Assembly (NCBI RefSeq): GCF_003544915.1
Contig: NZ_CP032097.1
Coordinates: forward strand, 2,728,001 to 2,792,000
Source of the DNA: Arcobacter ellisii
GTDB taxonomy: Bacteria > Campylobacterota > Campylobacteria > Campylobacterales > Arcobacteraceae
Direction of reading: 5' to 3'
Length of the DNA: 64,000 nt
The notes under the pieces were generated by a model. That model worked only from the letters and a program-made list of their open reading frames with translations. It was not told the origin of the DNA and ran no database searches. The position numbers were made by a program, and so were the translations under genes. How positions within the stretch are numbered: position 1 is the stretch's first letter; each line of letters opens with the position of its first letter. Shown in pieces: positions 25,147-34,526 of this stretch.

Positions 25147-26415
25147 ATGGAAAAAGAAACAATTGCAATACATGCAGGATATAATAAAAAACAAGGTAAC
25201 GGAGAGATGTCTGTTCCAATTTCTCAAACAACAGCTTATGCGTTTAGAGATAGTGAACATGCAGCAAATCTGTTTGCATTAAAAGAATTAGGACCAATCT
25301 ATACAAGATTAACAAACCCAACAACAGATGTTTTAGAGCAAAGATTTGCACAACTAGAAGGTGGAGCAGCAGCTATTTGTACATCTTCAGGACAAGCTGC
25401 AATTTTCTATGCGATTGCAAACGTTGCAGAAGCTGGTGATAATATCATTATTTCTGATAAATTATATGGTGGAGCAGTTACACTTTTAACTCATACTATT
25501 AAAAGATTTGGAATTAGTGCAAAAGTATTTAAAAGTGATGATGCTTCTAATTTAGAAGAGTTAATTGATGATAAAACAAAAGCAATTTTCTTTGAATCAT
25601 TATCAAATCCACAAATTGCAATTACTGACGTTGAAAAAGTAGTTGAAATTGCAAAAAGACATGGTGTTTTAACAATTTGTGATAATACAGTTGCAAGTGC
25701 AGCTTTATTTAACCCAATTTCTTGGGGTGTTGATGTTGTTGTTCATTCAACTTCAAAATATACAAATGGTCAAGGAACTGCAATTGGTGGAATCGTTGTA
25801 GAAAGAGATGGATTAGCAGAATTTTTCAAAGCAAATTCAAACAGATATTCTCATTTTACAACACCAGATGAGTCATATCATGGCTTAGTTTATACAGATG
25901 TTCCTCTTCCAAACTTTTGTTTAAGAATTAGATTAGCATTATTAAGAGATATAGGTGCAACTCAAGCTCCATTTAACTCTTGGCTTTTAATTCAAACATT
26001 AGAAACTTTAGGATTAAGAGTTGATAAACACTCTGATAACGCTTTAGAAGTTGCAAAATTCTTAGAGTCACATCCAAAAGTAAAAGCGGTAAATTATCCA
26101 GGGCTAAAATCTAATAAATATTATGATAAAGCTCAAAAATATTTCAAAGGTGGAAAAGCATCTGGTCTTATCTCCTTTGATGTTGAATCTTTTGAAGAAG
26201 CAAAAAGAATTATCGATAGCGTTAAACTGTTTAGCGTTGTTGTAAATATTGGAGATAGTAAATCACTAATTACTCATCCAGCTTCAACAACTCATTCTCA
26301 AATGAGTCCAGAAGAGTTAGTAAAAGCGGGAGTTAATCCTGTGACTGTTAGGCTTTCTATTGGTTTAGAAAATCCTGTTGATCTTATTGAAGATCTAAAT
26401 CAAGCATTAAACTAA
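25147..26415 (+). CDS. metY: O-acetylhomoserine (thiol)-lyase
   Basis: A 422-residue PLP enzyme that makes homocysteine from O-acetylhomoserine and sulfide. The PLP lysine is K204 in 'VVHSTSKYTNGQG'. 'ETIAIHAGY' and 'SSGQAAIFYAI' are typical of the Cys/Met metabolism PLP family, and the length and 'FNSWLLIQTLETL' region favour MetY over cystathionine lyases. It is the first gene of an operon with an Rrf2 regulator, cysK and sulfate reduction genes, placing sulfide incorporation and supply together. AAAGGA precedes the start. Confidence 0.93.
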   Translation: MEKETIAIHAGYNKKQGNGEMSVPISQTTAYAFRDSEHAANLFALKELGPIYTRLTNPTTDVLEQRFAQLEGGAAAICTSSGQAAIFYAIANVAEAGDNIIISDKLYGGAVTLLTHTIKRFGISAKVFKSDDASNLEELIDDKTKAIFFESLSNPQIAITDVEKVVEIAKRHGVLTICDNTVASAALFNPISWGVDVVVHSTSKYTNGQGTAIGGIVVERDGLAEFFKANSNRYSHFTTPDESYHGLVYTDVPLPNFCLRIRLALLRDIGATQAPFNSWLLIQTLETLGLRVDKHSDNALEVAKFLESHPKVKAVNYPGLKSNKYYDKAQKYFKGGKASGLISFDVESFEEAKRIIDSVKLFSVVVNIGDSKSLITHPASTTHSQMSPEELVKAGVNPVTVRLSIGLENPVDLIEDLNQALN

Positions 26416-26418
26416 AAA

Positions 26419-26832
26419 ATGCCTCTAATATCAACAAAAGGTGTATATGGTTTAACTGCCATGTACGAGTTAAGTAAGCATCAAGAAGATAGTCCCATGC
26501 AAATCAAGGAAATATCTGCAAATGCTAACATTCCTCAAAATTATTTGGAACAGCTCTTAAGTAAACTAAGACGAGCTGATTTAGTAAAAAGTATAAGAGG
26601 AGCAAGAGGTGGTTACACCCTTGCAAAGAGTCCAGAAGAGATCAAAGTAGTTGATATTTTGATAGCTTTAGAAGATGATATAAAAATTATTGACACAAAA
26701 ACAGATAATCCAATTTTGAATATCTTTTTTGATGAGTCAAAAAATAGTATGAAAAAAATCTTTGATATTCAGCTATCTAAATTAGATGAATATCAAGATA
26801 AATATAACGAATTTTTACATTACAATATTTAA
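26419..26832 (+). CDS. Rrf2 family regulator, CymR-like (no Fe-S cysteines)
   Basis: A 137-residue Rrf2-type winged-helix protein: 'GVYGLTAMYELS', 'IKEISANANIPQNYLEQLLSKLRRADLVKSIRGARGGYTLAKSPEEI'. It has no cysteine at all, unlike IscR and NsrR, so it cannot carry their iron-sulfur cluster. Among characterised members this resembles CymR, the cysteine metabolism repressor that works through a complex with cysteine synthase. Here the gene sits 3 nt after metY and 12 nt before cysK, supporting that reading. It probably represses this operon. Confidence 0.88.
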   Translation: MPLISTKGVYGLTAMYELSKHQEDSPMQIKEISANANIPQNYLEQLLSKLRRADLVKSIRGARGGYTLAKSPEEIKVVDILIALEDDIKIIDTKTDNPILNIFFDESKNSMKKIFDIQLSKLDEYQDKYNEFLHYNI

Positions 26833-26844
26833 GGAAGGCAAAAA

Positions 26845-27777
26845 ATGAAATACGCAAATAACATAACAGAATTAATTGGTAATACACCTTTAGTAAAATT
26901 ACAAGCTGCTAGTAATGCAAGTGGAGCAACAGTTTTAGGAAAATGTGAATTTATGAATCCATCACATTCAGTAAAAGATAGAATTGGTACAAACATGATA
27001 AACGCTGCTTTAAAAGCTGGTTTAATCAATAAAGAGACAACAGTAATCGAACCAACAAGTGGAAACACTGGAATTGCATTAGCTTCTGTTTGTGCAGCTT
27101 TAGGAATTAAATTAATTCTTACAATGCCTTCATCAATGAGTATTGAAAGAAGAAGATTATTAAAAGCTTTAGGTGCTGATTTAGTATTAACAGCTCCTGA
27201 AAAAGGGATGAAAGGTGCTATTGAAAAAGCTGATGAGTTACATGCACAAACTCCAAACTCTTTCATTCCACAACAATTTGCAAATGCTGCAAACCCTGAA
27301 ATTCACAGACTTACAACAGCAAAAGAAATTTTAGCTGATACAGATGGTAAAGTTGATATTTTCATTGCAGCTGTTGGAACGGGTGGAACAATTACAGGAA
27401 CAAGTGAAGTTTTAAAAGCTCACAATCCAAATGTACAAATTATTGCAGTTGAGCCAGAAGCATCACCTGTATTAAGTGGTGGAAAACCAGGACCTCATAA
27501 AATTCAAGGAATTGGAGCTGGATTTGTTCCTGCAGTATTAAATACTGGAATTTATGATGAAGTAATTCAAGTATCAAATGATGATGCAATCGAAAGTTCA
27601 AGAAGACTTGCATTAACAGAAGGATTACTTGTAGGAATTAGTGCAGGTGCAAACGCTCATGTTGCAGCACTTGTAGCAGCTAGACCAGAAAATAAAGGTA
27701 AAACTATAGTTACAATTTTATGTGACACAGGTGAGAGATACTTAAGTTCTGGTTTATACAATTATGATGAAGAGTAA
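26845..27777 (+). CDS. cysK: Cysteine synthase A
   Basis: A 310-residue PLP enzyme that makes cysteine from O-acetylserine and sulfide. The PLP lysine is K44 in '[11 protein letters not shown]', the substrate loop is '[10 protein letters not shown]', and the phosphate-binding loop is '[10 protein letters not shown]'. The CysK signature 'SAGANAHVA' is near 265. It directly follows the Rrf2 regulator gene and may be its co-repressor, as in the known CymR-CysK pair (inference). AAGGAAGG precedes the ATG. Confidence 0.96.
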   Translation: MKYANNITELIGNTPLVKLQAASNASGATVLGKCEFMNPSHSVKDRIGTNMINAALKAGLINKETTVIEPTSGNTGIALASVCAALGIKLILTMPSSMSIERRRLLKALGADLVLTAPEKGMKGAIEKADELHAQTPNSFIPQQFANAANPEIHRLTTAKEILADTDGKVDIFIAAVGTGGTITGTSEVLKAHNPNVQIIAVEPEASPVLSGGKPGPHKIQGIGAGFVPAVLNTGIYDEVIQVSNDDAIESSRRLALTEGLLVGISAGANAHVAALVAARPENKGKTIVTILCDTGERYLSSGLYNYDEE

Positions 27778-27789
27778 GAACTCTTCATC
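27766..27789 (+). terminator. Hairpin at the cysK 3' end
   Basis: GATGAAGAG (27766-27774) and CTCTTCATC (27781-27789) form a perfect 9-bp stem with a 6-nt loop containing the cysK stop codon. No T-run follows, so it is more likely an intercistronic mRNA processing or attenuation element than a full terminator. Confidence 0.4.
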
Positions 27790-27808
27790 CATATAAAAAA
27801 GGAAATAA

Positions 27809-28039
27809 ATGCACGAAAAACCTTATAGGTCAGTTGTTAAAACTATCTCTTGGAGAACAGTTGGAACACTTGATACAATGATTGTTTCATATTTTGTAAC
27901 TGGAAGCTTAGTAATGGCAGCTTCAATTGGTTCAATAGAAGTTATTACAAAAATGATTTTATACTATTTTCACGAAAGAGCTTGGAATAAACTATCTTTT
28001 GGAAAAGTAAAACCAGTAGAAAATGATTATCAAATTTAG
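27809..28039 (+). CDS. DUF2061 membrane protein of sulfate assimilation operons
   Basis: A 76-residue protein matching the DUF2061 family: 'YRSVVKTISWRTVGTLDTMIVSYFVTGSLVMAASIGSIEVITKMILYYFHERAWNKL'-type sequence with two short hydrophobic helices. Family members are often found in cysteine or sulfate assimilation operons, as here between cysK and cysH. The biochemical role is unknown. AAAGGAAA lies 6-7 nt before the ATG. Confidence 0.9.
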   Translation: MHEKPYRSVVKTISWRTVGTLDTMIVSYFVTGSLVMAASIGSIEVITKMILYYFHERAWNKLSFGKVKPVENDYQI

Positions 28040-28048
28040 GTTATAAAA

Positions 28049-28750
28049 ATGAGTAAAGAATTAATAGAAAATATAAATAAAGAGTTAGAAAATAAATCAA
28101 CTCAAGAAGTAATATCTTATTTTTTAACAAAATTTAAAAATGTAGCTTTAAGTTCAAGTTTAGCAGCAGAAGACCAAGTTTTAACTGATGTGATTTTAAA
28201 ACAAGATAAGAATGCAACAATATTTACATTAGATACAGGAAGATTACATCCTGAAACTTATGATGTTATGGATGCAACAAATTTAAAATATGGTGTAAAA
28301 ATTGATGTATTTTTTCCAAATAGTGAAAAAGTACAAGAGCTTTATCAAACTCAAGGTGTAAATGGTCAATATGAAAGTATTGAAAATAGAAAAAACTGCT
28401 GTAATATCAGAAAAATTGAACCATTAAAAAGAGCTTTAAAAAATGTTGAAGTTTGGATTACTGGTTTAAGAGCAGCTCAAAGTATTACAAGAGTTGATAT
28501 GCCTTTAGTTGAATGGGATGAAAACTTCAAAGTTATAAAAGTAAATCCTTTGATTAACTGGAGTGAAAAAGATGTTTGGGATTATATAAAAGAAAATAGA
28601 GTTCCATATAACAAACTTCACGACAAAGGTTTCCCTAGTATTGGATGTGCTCCTTGTACAAGAGCTATAAAAGAAGGTGAAGATATAAGAGCTGGAAGAT
28701 GGTGGTGGGAAAACCCAGAACATAAAGAGTGTGGATTACATAAAAAATAA
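28049..28750 (+). CDS. cysH: Assimilatory adenylylsulfate (APS) reductase
   Basis: A 233-residue CysH-family reductase that turns APS (or PAPS) into sulfite with thioredoxin. The CC pair in '[10 protein letters not shown]' and the later CxxC in 'GCAPCTRAI' are the [4Fe-4S] ligands that mark bacterial APS reductases, in contrast to the cluster-free PAPS reductases. The catalytic C-terminal Cys is in 'ECGLHKK'. No APS kinase gene is in the operon, consistent with direct use of APS. It is followed by cysD after 11 nt. Confidence 0.94.
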   Translation: MSKELIENINKELENKSTQEVISYFLTKFKNVALSSSLAAEDQVLTDVILKQDKNATIFTLDTGRLHPETYDVMDATNLKYGVKIDVFFPNSEKVQELYQTQGVNGQYESIENRKNCCNIRKIEPLKRALKNVEVWITGLRAAQSITRVDMPLVEWDENFKVIKVNPLINWSEKDVWDYIKENRVPYNKLHDKGFPSIGCAPCTRAIKEGEDIRAGRWWWENPEHKECGLHKK

Positions 28751-28761
28751 AAGGAGAAAAA

Positions 28762-29673
28762 TTGATAAGTAAAGATAGATTAACTCATCTTAAACAACTA
28801 GAAGCTGAATCAATGCATATTATGAGAGAAGTTGTAGCAGAGTTCTCAAATCCAGCAATGTTATATAGTGTTGGAAAAGACTCTTCTGTAATGTTACATC
28901 TTTTACAAAAAGCATTTTATCCTGCTCCTCCTCCATTACCTTTAGTTCATGTTGATACAACATGGAAATTTAAAGAGATGATTGAGTTTAGGGATAAAAG
29001 AGCAAAAGAAGTTGGTATGGAACTTATTGTTTATACTAATCCAAAAGGGCAAGAGATGAATATCTCTCCATTTACTCATGGTTCGGCACTTCATACAGAT
29101 ATTATGAAAACTGAGGGTTTAAAAAATATGTTAAACATCCAACAGTTTGATGCAGTGTTTGGTGGAGCTAGAAGGGATGAAGAGAAATCAAGAGCAAAAG
29201 AGAGAATTTACTCTTTTAGAGATAAAAACCATAGATGGGACCCAAAAAATCAAAGACCAGAACTATGGAATATCTATAATGGAAGACACACAAAAGGTGA
29301 GTCTATTAGAGTATTCCCATTATCAAACTGGACAGAACTTGATATTTGGCAATATATCTATTTAGAAAATATCTCTATTCCTGATTTATATTTTTCAAAA
29401 GAGAGAGATGTTGTAGAATATATGGGTACAAAAATCATGGTTGATGATGATAGAATGCCTGAAGAATTAAGAAAAACAGCTAAAAAAGAGATGGTAAGAT
29501 TTAGAACTTTAGGATGTTATCCTTTAACTGGAGCAGTAAATTCAACTGCTACAACATTACCTGAGATTATTCAAGAGATGCTTATTTGTACAACAAGTGA
29601 GAGACAAGGAAGATTAATAGACTCTGATGGTGACGCATCAATGGAGAAAAAGAAACAAGAGGGGTATTTTTAA
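28762..29673 (+). CDS. cysD: Sulfate adenylyltransferase subunit 2
   Basis: The 303-residue catalytic subunit of ATP sulfurylase makes APS from sulfate and ATP. The PP-loop is '[14 protein letters not shown]' (about residues 35-48), with '[18 protein letters not shown]' and '[14 protein letters not shown]' further on. The start is TTG at 28762 behind AAGGAGAAA. CysN begins one base after its stop, so the two subunits are co-expressed. Confidence 0.96.
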   Translation: MISKDRLTHLKQLEAESMHIMREVVAEFSNPAMLYSVGKDSSVMLHLLQKAFYPAPPPLPLVHVDTTWKFKEMIEFRDKRAKEVGMELIVYTNPKGQEMNISPFTHGSALHTDIMKTEGLKNMLNIQQFDAVFGGARRDEEKSRAKERIYSFRDKNHRWDPKNQRPELWNIYNGRHTKGESIRVFPLSNWTELDIWQYIYLENISIPDLYFSKERDVVEYMGTKIMVDDDRMPEELRKTAKKEMVRFRTLGCYPLTGAVNSTATTLPEIIQEMLICTTSERQGRLIDSDGDASMEKKKQEGYF

Positions 29674-29674
29674 G

Positions 29675-31132
29675 ATGGCACATCAGTCAGATTTAATTTC
29701 GCAAAATATTGAACAATATTTAAAAGAGCATGAAAACAAAGAGATTTTAAGATTTATTACTTGTGGAAGTGTAGATGATGGAAAATCAACTCTAATTGGA
29801 AGATTATTATACGATTCAAAAATGATTTTTGAAGACCAATTAGCAGCTATTGAAAAAGATAGTAAAAAAGTTGGAACAACTGGTGATAAAATTGATTTAG
29901 CACTTTTAGTTGATGGACTTGCAAGTGAAAGAGAACAAGGTATTACTATTGATGTTGCTTATAGATTTTTCTCAACAGAAAAAAGAAAGTTCATCATAGC
30001 CGATACTCCAGGTCACGAACAATATACAAGAAATATGGCAACTGGTGCTTCAACAGCTGATGTTGCTATTATTTTAATTGATGCTAGACAAGGGATTTTA
30101 ACTCAAACTAAAAGACACTCATATATTGCATCACTTTTAGGAATTAAAAACCTAATCGTTGCTATTAATAAGATGGATTTAGTTGATTTTAGCCAAGAGG
30201 TATTTGAAAAAATCAAAAGAGATTACAATGATATTATTTCATTTTTACCTCATCACAATGACTTAAACATAGAGTTTATACCTATTTCAGCACTTGATGG
30301 AGACAATATTTTAACAAATTCTCCAAAATGTTCTTGGTATAAAGGTTTACCTTTAATGCCATTATTAGACACTATTCCTATTCATAAACAAGAGTCTTCA
30401 TCATTTAGACTTCCTGTTCAATATGTAATAAGACCTCACTTAAATTTTAGAGGGTTTAGTGGAACAATTGCAAGTGGTGAAATCAAAGTTGGTGATGAAA
30501 TAACTGTATTACCATCAAGAAAAACATCTAAAGTTAAATCAATAGTATCAAATGATATTAAAGATTTAAGACCAATTGGAAAAGATGAAACTGTTGAAAC
30601 AGTAGAAAAAGCATTTGCTCCAATGGCTACAACTATCACACTTGAAGATGAGATTGATATAAGTAGAGGTGATATGATAGTAAAAACTGGAGATATTCCA
30701 AAAGTATCAAATCACCTTTCAGTTATGGTAGTTTGGATGGATGAAACTCCAATGAAACTAAATCAAAATTATGTGATTAAAAGAGCAACATCTGTAATTA
30801 ATGGTGCATTTAACGCAATTGAATTTAAGAAAAATATCAACACTTTTGATGAAGTTGATGCAAGTGAATTAGCTTTAAATGATATTGCAAAATGTACATT
30901 ATCACTTGATAGAGAAATTGCAGTTGATCCATACCATGAAAATAGATACACTGGAAGTTTTATCATTATTGATAAATATAACAACTCTACTGTTGGTGCA
31001 GGTATGATTATCTCTTCTATTGAAGGTTTTGCAAAACTAGAAGAAAATAAAAAAGTTTATTCAAAAGCTGAAATTGAATTAAATGAATTTATTAGAAGAA
31101 ACTATCCTGAATGGGATTGTAAGGCTATCTAA
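29675..31132 (+). CDS. cysN: Sulfate adenylyltransferase subunit 1 (GTPase)
   Basis: The 485-residue GTPase subunit drives APS synthesis by GTP hydrolysis. G1 is 'GSVDDGKSTLIGRLLYDS', the switch region includes 'EREQGITIDVAYRFF', G3 is 'DTPGHEQY' and G4 'NKMDLVDF'. Two EF-Tu-like beta-barrel domains follow. An open frame extends upstream into cysD, but the ATG at 29675 behind GAGGGG is the clear start. Its stop overlaps the next gene's ATG by 1 nt. Confidence 0.96.
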   Translation: MAHQSDLISQNIEQYLKEHENKEILRFITCGSVDDGKSTLIGRLLYDSKMIFEDQLAAIEKDSKKVGTTGDKIDLALLVDGLASEREQGITIDVAYRFFSTEKRKFIIADTPGHEQYTRNMATGASTADVAIILIDARQGILTQTKRHSYIASLLGIKNLIVAINKMDLVDFSQEVFEKIKRDYNDIISFLPHHNDLNIEFIPISALDGDNILTNSPKCSWYKGLPLMPLLDTIPIHKQESSSFRLPVQYVIRPHLNFRGFSGTIASGEIKVGDEITVLPSRKTSKVKSIVSNDIKDLRPIGKDETVETVEKAFAPMATTITLEDEIDISRGDMIVKTGDIPKVSNHLSVMVVWMDETPMKLNQNYVIKRATSVINGAFNAIEFKKNINTFDEVDASELALNDIAKCTLSLDREIAVDPYHENRYTGSFIIIDKYNNSTVGAGMIISSIEGFAKLEENKKVYSKAEIELNEFIRRNYPEWDCKAI

Positions 31133-32226
31133 TGTCTAATAACCTAGCATTAAATATTGAGAAAATCAAAAAAGAAAAAAGTGGAATAGATGTCTTAGCA
31201 GACATCTATTTTTATGCTGTTTTTGGTGAAAAAATGAGTCTTGAAGATTTAGAAAGATTCAAATGGTATGGACTTTATGCGCAAGATGAACAACAAAACT
31301 ATTTTAAACTAAGAATTCCTTTGTTTATGGGAGAGTTAAATTTAATTCAATTAAAAACTCTTAGTTTAATATCTAAAAAATATAGTAATGAAACTTTAAT
31401 TTTTTCAGATGAACAAAAAATAGAACTTACAAATCTAAAAGTTTTTGATTTACCAGAGATTTTTAAGCTACTTCAAGAGATAAAATTAAACACTTATTTT
31501 GAAGCAGGACATACAGTAAGAAGAGTTTTAACTTGCCCAGTAAATGGAATAGACCATACTCAACTTTTGGATGTTGAACCTCTTGCAAATAAGTTAAATG
31601 AAACATTTATTGGAAATAAAAATTTTGAAAATCTTCCAAATAAACTTCAAATTGCAATAAGTGGTTATGAAGAAGGGTGTGATGTGAGATTTACTCCTGA
31701 TGTTAGTTTTAATGCAACAAAAGATGAAAAAGATAAAATTATTTTTGCTGTTAAAATTTTGGACAAAATTATTGGATATATAACTCCTGCACAAGTTATT
31801 AATACAGCAAAAGCAATTGCTAATATTTATAAAGATTTTGGAGATAGAGAAAATCCTAAAAGAAGTACATTTGAATATCTAGTAAATAATTGGGGATTCA
31901 ATAAATTTTCTGATATTTTAAATTCAACAATAAATTATAAAATTCAAAGAAATATAAATAAAATTGAAAATATCGTACCAAGAAAACCTAGACTTGGAAT
32001 TAATAAAAGCAAAATCGAAGGTGAAAGTTATATTGGTTGCAGAATTGGCTCTTCAACTATTAAAAGTACAAATATCGATACCCTATCCTCTTTACTTGAA
32101 AAATATGAAGCAAGTAGAGTAAAAATCACACACAAAGGAAATATCATCATTCTTGATGTTCCAACAAGTAGTGCAGAAAACTTAGCAAAAGAGTTGGAAA
32201 AAATCAACTTTAATCCTTTTATTTAA
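31132..32226 (+). CDS. Nitrite/sulfite reductase-like protein lacking the cluster cysteines
   Basis: A 364-residue protein with the ferredoxin-like half-domain of siroheme reductases ('WYGLYAQDEQQNYFKLRIPLFMGELNLIQL'), then 'VRRVLTCPVNGIDHTQLLDVEPLANKL' and 'LPNKLQIAISGYEEG', typical of the first NiR/SiR repeat. It contains only three cysteines in total, so the canonical four-Cys [4Fe-4S]-siroheme site (C-x5-C and C-x3-C) cannot be present. Its position after cysN in a sulfate reduction operon implies a role at the sulfite step, but as written it is probably not a standard sulfite reductase. It could be an accessory, an atypical enzyme or a degenerate copy. Confidence 0.75.
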   Translation: MSNNLALNIEKIKKEKSGIDVLADIYFYAVFGEKMSLEDLERFKWYGLYAQDEQQNYFKLRIPLFMGELNLIQLKTLSLISKKYSNETLIFSDEQKIELTNLKVFDLPEIFKLLQEIKLNTYFEAGHTVRRVLTCPVNGIDHTQLLDVEPLANKLNETFIGNKNFENLPNKLQIAISGYEEGCDVRFTPDVSFNATKDEKDKIIFAVKILDKIIGYITPAQVINTAKAIANIYKDFGDRENPKRSTFEYLVNNWGFNKFSDILNSTINYKIQRNINKIENIVPRKPRLGINKSKIEGESYIGCRIGSSTIKSTNIDTLSSLLEKYEASRVKITHKGNIIILDVPTSSAENLAKELEKINFNPFI

Positions 32227-32253
32227 AAAAGAGCTTTTTAATAAGCTCTTTTT
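32226..32253 (+). terminator. Rho-independent terminator of the sulfur assimilation operon
   Basis: AAAAAGAGCTT (32226-32236) and AAGCTCTTTTT (32243-32253) form an 11-bp perfect stem with a 6-nt loop ending in a T-run, starting at the stop codon of the reductase-like gene. Confidence 0.85.
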
Positions 32254-32331
32254 ATTGAAGCCAACTCTTATACTAAATAACTTAAAATTATAAAACAAAT
32301 AACAATAACTAATTATAAAGAGTAAAAATTT

Positions 32332-33633
32332 ATGAACAAAAATATTTTTAGACCTTTTTTCAATGAAAATACAAATATTTTAGACTTTATTAGATACAAC
32401 ACAATTGGAAAAAATAAAAAAGAGTATTTTGATTACACTGCCTCAGGACTTGCATTTAGACAAATAGAAAATAGAATTTTTGATGTTTTAGAAACTTATG
32501 CAAATACTCACTCAAAAGAGGCTTCAAATGCTGATACCACATCAAATTATTATGAACTTGCAAGAAAAAATCTAGCAAAATCTTTGGAATTAAATGATGA
32601 GTTTGCAATACTTCCAAGTGGTTGTGGAACAACTGCTGCTATAAAAAAATTTCAAGAGTTATTAGGAATATATATTCCACCAGCAACAGTTAAAAGATTT
32701 GGAATAACTGTAGCTAAAAAGAAACTTCCTCTAATCATCGTTGGTCCTTATGAACATCACTCAAATGAAGTAAGTTATAGAGAAGCTTTGTGTGAAGTTA
32801 TAAGAATAAAACTAACAAATGATGGATTAGTTGACCTTTTTCAATTAAAAGAAGTTTTGCAAGAAAATACTCATAGAGAAATAATTGGTTGTTTTTGTAT
32901 AGCTTCAAATGTATCTGGAATAATAACTCCTTATGAAGAGATATCAAAACTTATTAAACGTTATGGTGGAAAAGTTTTGTTTGATGCAGCAGCTTCTAGT
33001 CCATATATAAATGTACCTTGTGAGCTTTATGATGCTTTAGTTTTATCTCCACATAAACTTCTTGGAGGTCCTGGAAGTTGTGGATTACTTATCATTAAAA
33101 AAGATTTAATAGATACTTCTATTCCCCCCTCTTTTGCAGGTGGTGGAACAGTTGAATATGTAAATAAAGATTTACAACTTTATCAAAAAGATGTAGAAAT
33201 AAGAGAAGATGCTGGAACTCCACCTATTTTACAATTTATTCGAGCTAGCTTAGCTTATCAACTAAGAAATGAAATAGGTTTTGATTTTATAAAAAATAGA
33301 AAAAATGAGTTAAAAGAGTATTTTATTAGTGAACTTAAAGAGATTCCAAATTGTATTATCTATGGAAATCAGGAAGTTGAAAATATAGGGATAATCTCTT
33401 TTAATATAAAAGGTTTAAGCCCTTATGATTTATGTAATAATTTATCTTCAACTGATAATTTTCAAACAAGAGCAGGTTGTTCATGCGCTGGACCTTATGG
33501 ACATGATTTACTTGGAATAAAAGAGCTTGATATAAATAATCGTCCAGGATGGGTTAGGATTTCTATTCATTTTTCACAAACAAAAGAAGATATTAAAAAT
33601 TTGATTGAGAGTATTAAAAAAATTGTAAATTAG
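32332..33633 (+). CDS. Class V aminotransferase-fold PLP enzyme, cysteine desulfurase-like
   Basis: A 433-residue PLP-dependent enzyme. The PLP lysine is in 'DALVLSPHKLLGGPGSCGLLI' (about residue 242), 'VLFDAAASSPYINV' holds the cofactor Asp, and a Cys-rich loop 'TRAGCSCAGPYG' near 383 resembles the catalytic Cys region of selenocysteine lyases and desulfurases. It is separated from the sulfur operon by a terminator but may still act in sulfur transfer. Other members of this fold have quite different substrates, so the reaction is uncertain. Confidence 0.85.
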   Translation: MNKNIFRPFFNENTNILDFIRYNTIGKNKKEYFDYTASGLAFRQIENRIFDVLETYANTHSKEASNADTTSNYYELARKNLAKSLELNDEFAILPSGCGTTAAIKKFQELLGIYIPPATVKRFGITVAKKKLPLIIVGPYEHHSNEVSYREALCEVIRIKLTNDGLVDLFQLKEVLQENTHREIIGCFCIASNVSGIITPYEEISKLIKRYGGKVLFDAAASSPYINVPCELYDALVLSPHKLLGGPGSCGLLIIKKDLIDTSIPPSFAGGGTVEYVNKDLQLYQKDVEIREDAGTPPILQFIRASLAYQLRNEIGFDFIKNRKNELKEYFISELKEIPNCIIYGNQEVENIGIISFNIKGLSPYDLCNNLSSTDNFQTRAGCSCAGPYGHDLLGIKELDINNRPGWVRISIHFSQTKEDIKNLIESIKKIVN

Positions 33634-33640
33634 TTTATAA

Positions 33641-33676
33641 AAAAGGGAAAACAAAATAAATTTCGATTTCCCTTTT
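33641..33676. terminator. Terminator between the PLP enzyme and outer-membrane protein genes
   Basis: AAAAGGGAAA (33641-33650) and TTTCCCTTTT (33667-33676) are a perfect 10-bp inverted repeat with a 16-nt loop, placed between two convergent genes with T-runs on both strands. Confidence 0.65.
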
Positions 33677-33704
33677 GATTTAAAAACTAGGAGAATTTCA
33701 AAAA

Positions 33705-34274
33705 TTAGAATTTGAAATTTAAACCTGCAAACATTGATGTTGAATCTTCAAGTTCTAAATTTGCATCTAAAAAATCTGCTCCTTCTGATACCGATATTGA
33801 TTTATCTACGTTGTATTTAGAATATGCAAATCCTAATTCAAATTCTACATTTTTTGTAATATCATAAATTGCCCCAACTTGTGCTCCATAAGTTAATCCT
33901 GACATATCAAAGTCCATATAATTAAAATCAACTTTTGTATTACCTAAATGTGCTCCTGCATACAATCTAAATTGTTCATTCATTGGGATTAAATAATCAT
34001 AACTTCCTAAAATTGTTGTTGCATCTGTTTCATCTTTCGAAAATTTTCTATGAGATAAAGATACTCTATGTGTTTTGTCTAAAATCACACCAGCTTTTAA
34101 TAATAAACCTGTATCTTTAAAACTTTCTGTTCCCGAAAAACTTCCTGACTCACCATCAATAGAATAATCAAATGTTCCTTTTACATCAGCATTTACTCTT
34201 TCAACACCTGCACCTAAAAAGTATTGTAAGTCCATAGCCATCATTGATGTACTTGCTAAAACTAAACTTGTCAT
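33705..34274 (-). CDS. Outer-membrane beta-barrel protein
   Basis: A 189-residue protein from the ATG at 34274, forming an 8-strand-like barrel with alternating hydrophobic residues, an 'LRLYAGAHLG' type strand, and a C-terminal 'LNFKF' ending in Phe as expected for outer-membrane insertion. From this ATG the signal peptide ('TSLVLASTSMMAMD') lacks the usual positively charged N-end, and no Shine-Dalgarno precedes it. In frame upstream an ATA at 34292-34290 with AAGGA 7 nt before it would add RKSLV and give a normal signal peptide, so the true start may be non-AUG. Function unknown beyond a barrel. Confidence 0.8.
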   Translation of the reverse strand: MTSLVLASTSMMAMDLQYFLGAGVERVNADVKGTFDYSIDGESGSFSGTESFKDTGLLLKAGVILDKTHRVSLSHRKFSKDETDATTILGSYDYLIPMNEQFRLYAGAHLGNTKVDFNYMDFDMSGLTYGAQVGAIYDITKNVEFELGFAYSKYNVDKSISVSEGADFLDANLELEDSTSMFAGLNFKF

Positions 34275-34526
34275 AACTAATGATTTTCTTATTATTTTTT
34301 CCTTGTTAATTATTTAATAATGTATAAATACATATTATTGCTGAAATACTAACCAATAAATTACTCATAAAAGACTATTTTTTAGGTTTTCTTTATTTTT
34401 TATAATAAAAACATTTATTTATATATTATTTAGTAACAATTATTTATTTTTCGAAGTTTTTTTCACTACACAAAAAGTAAACATTCCATTTAAAGTTCAT
34501 TAACTTAAAATGTCTACAATTCACCC

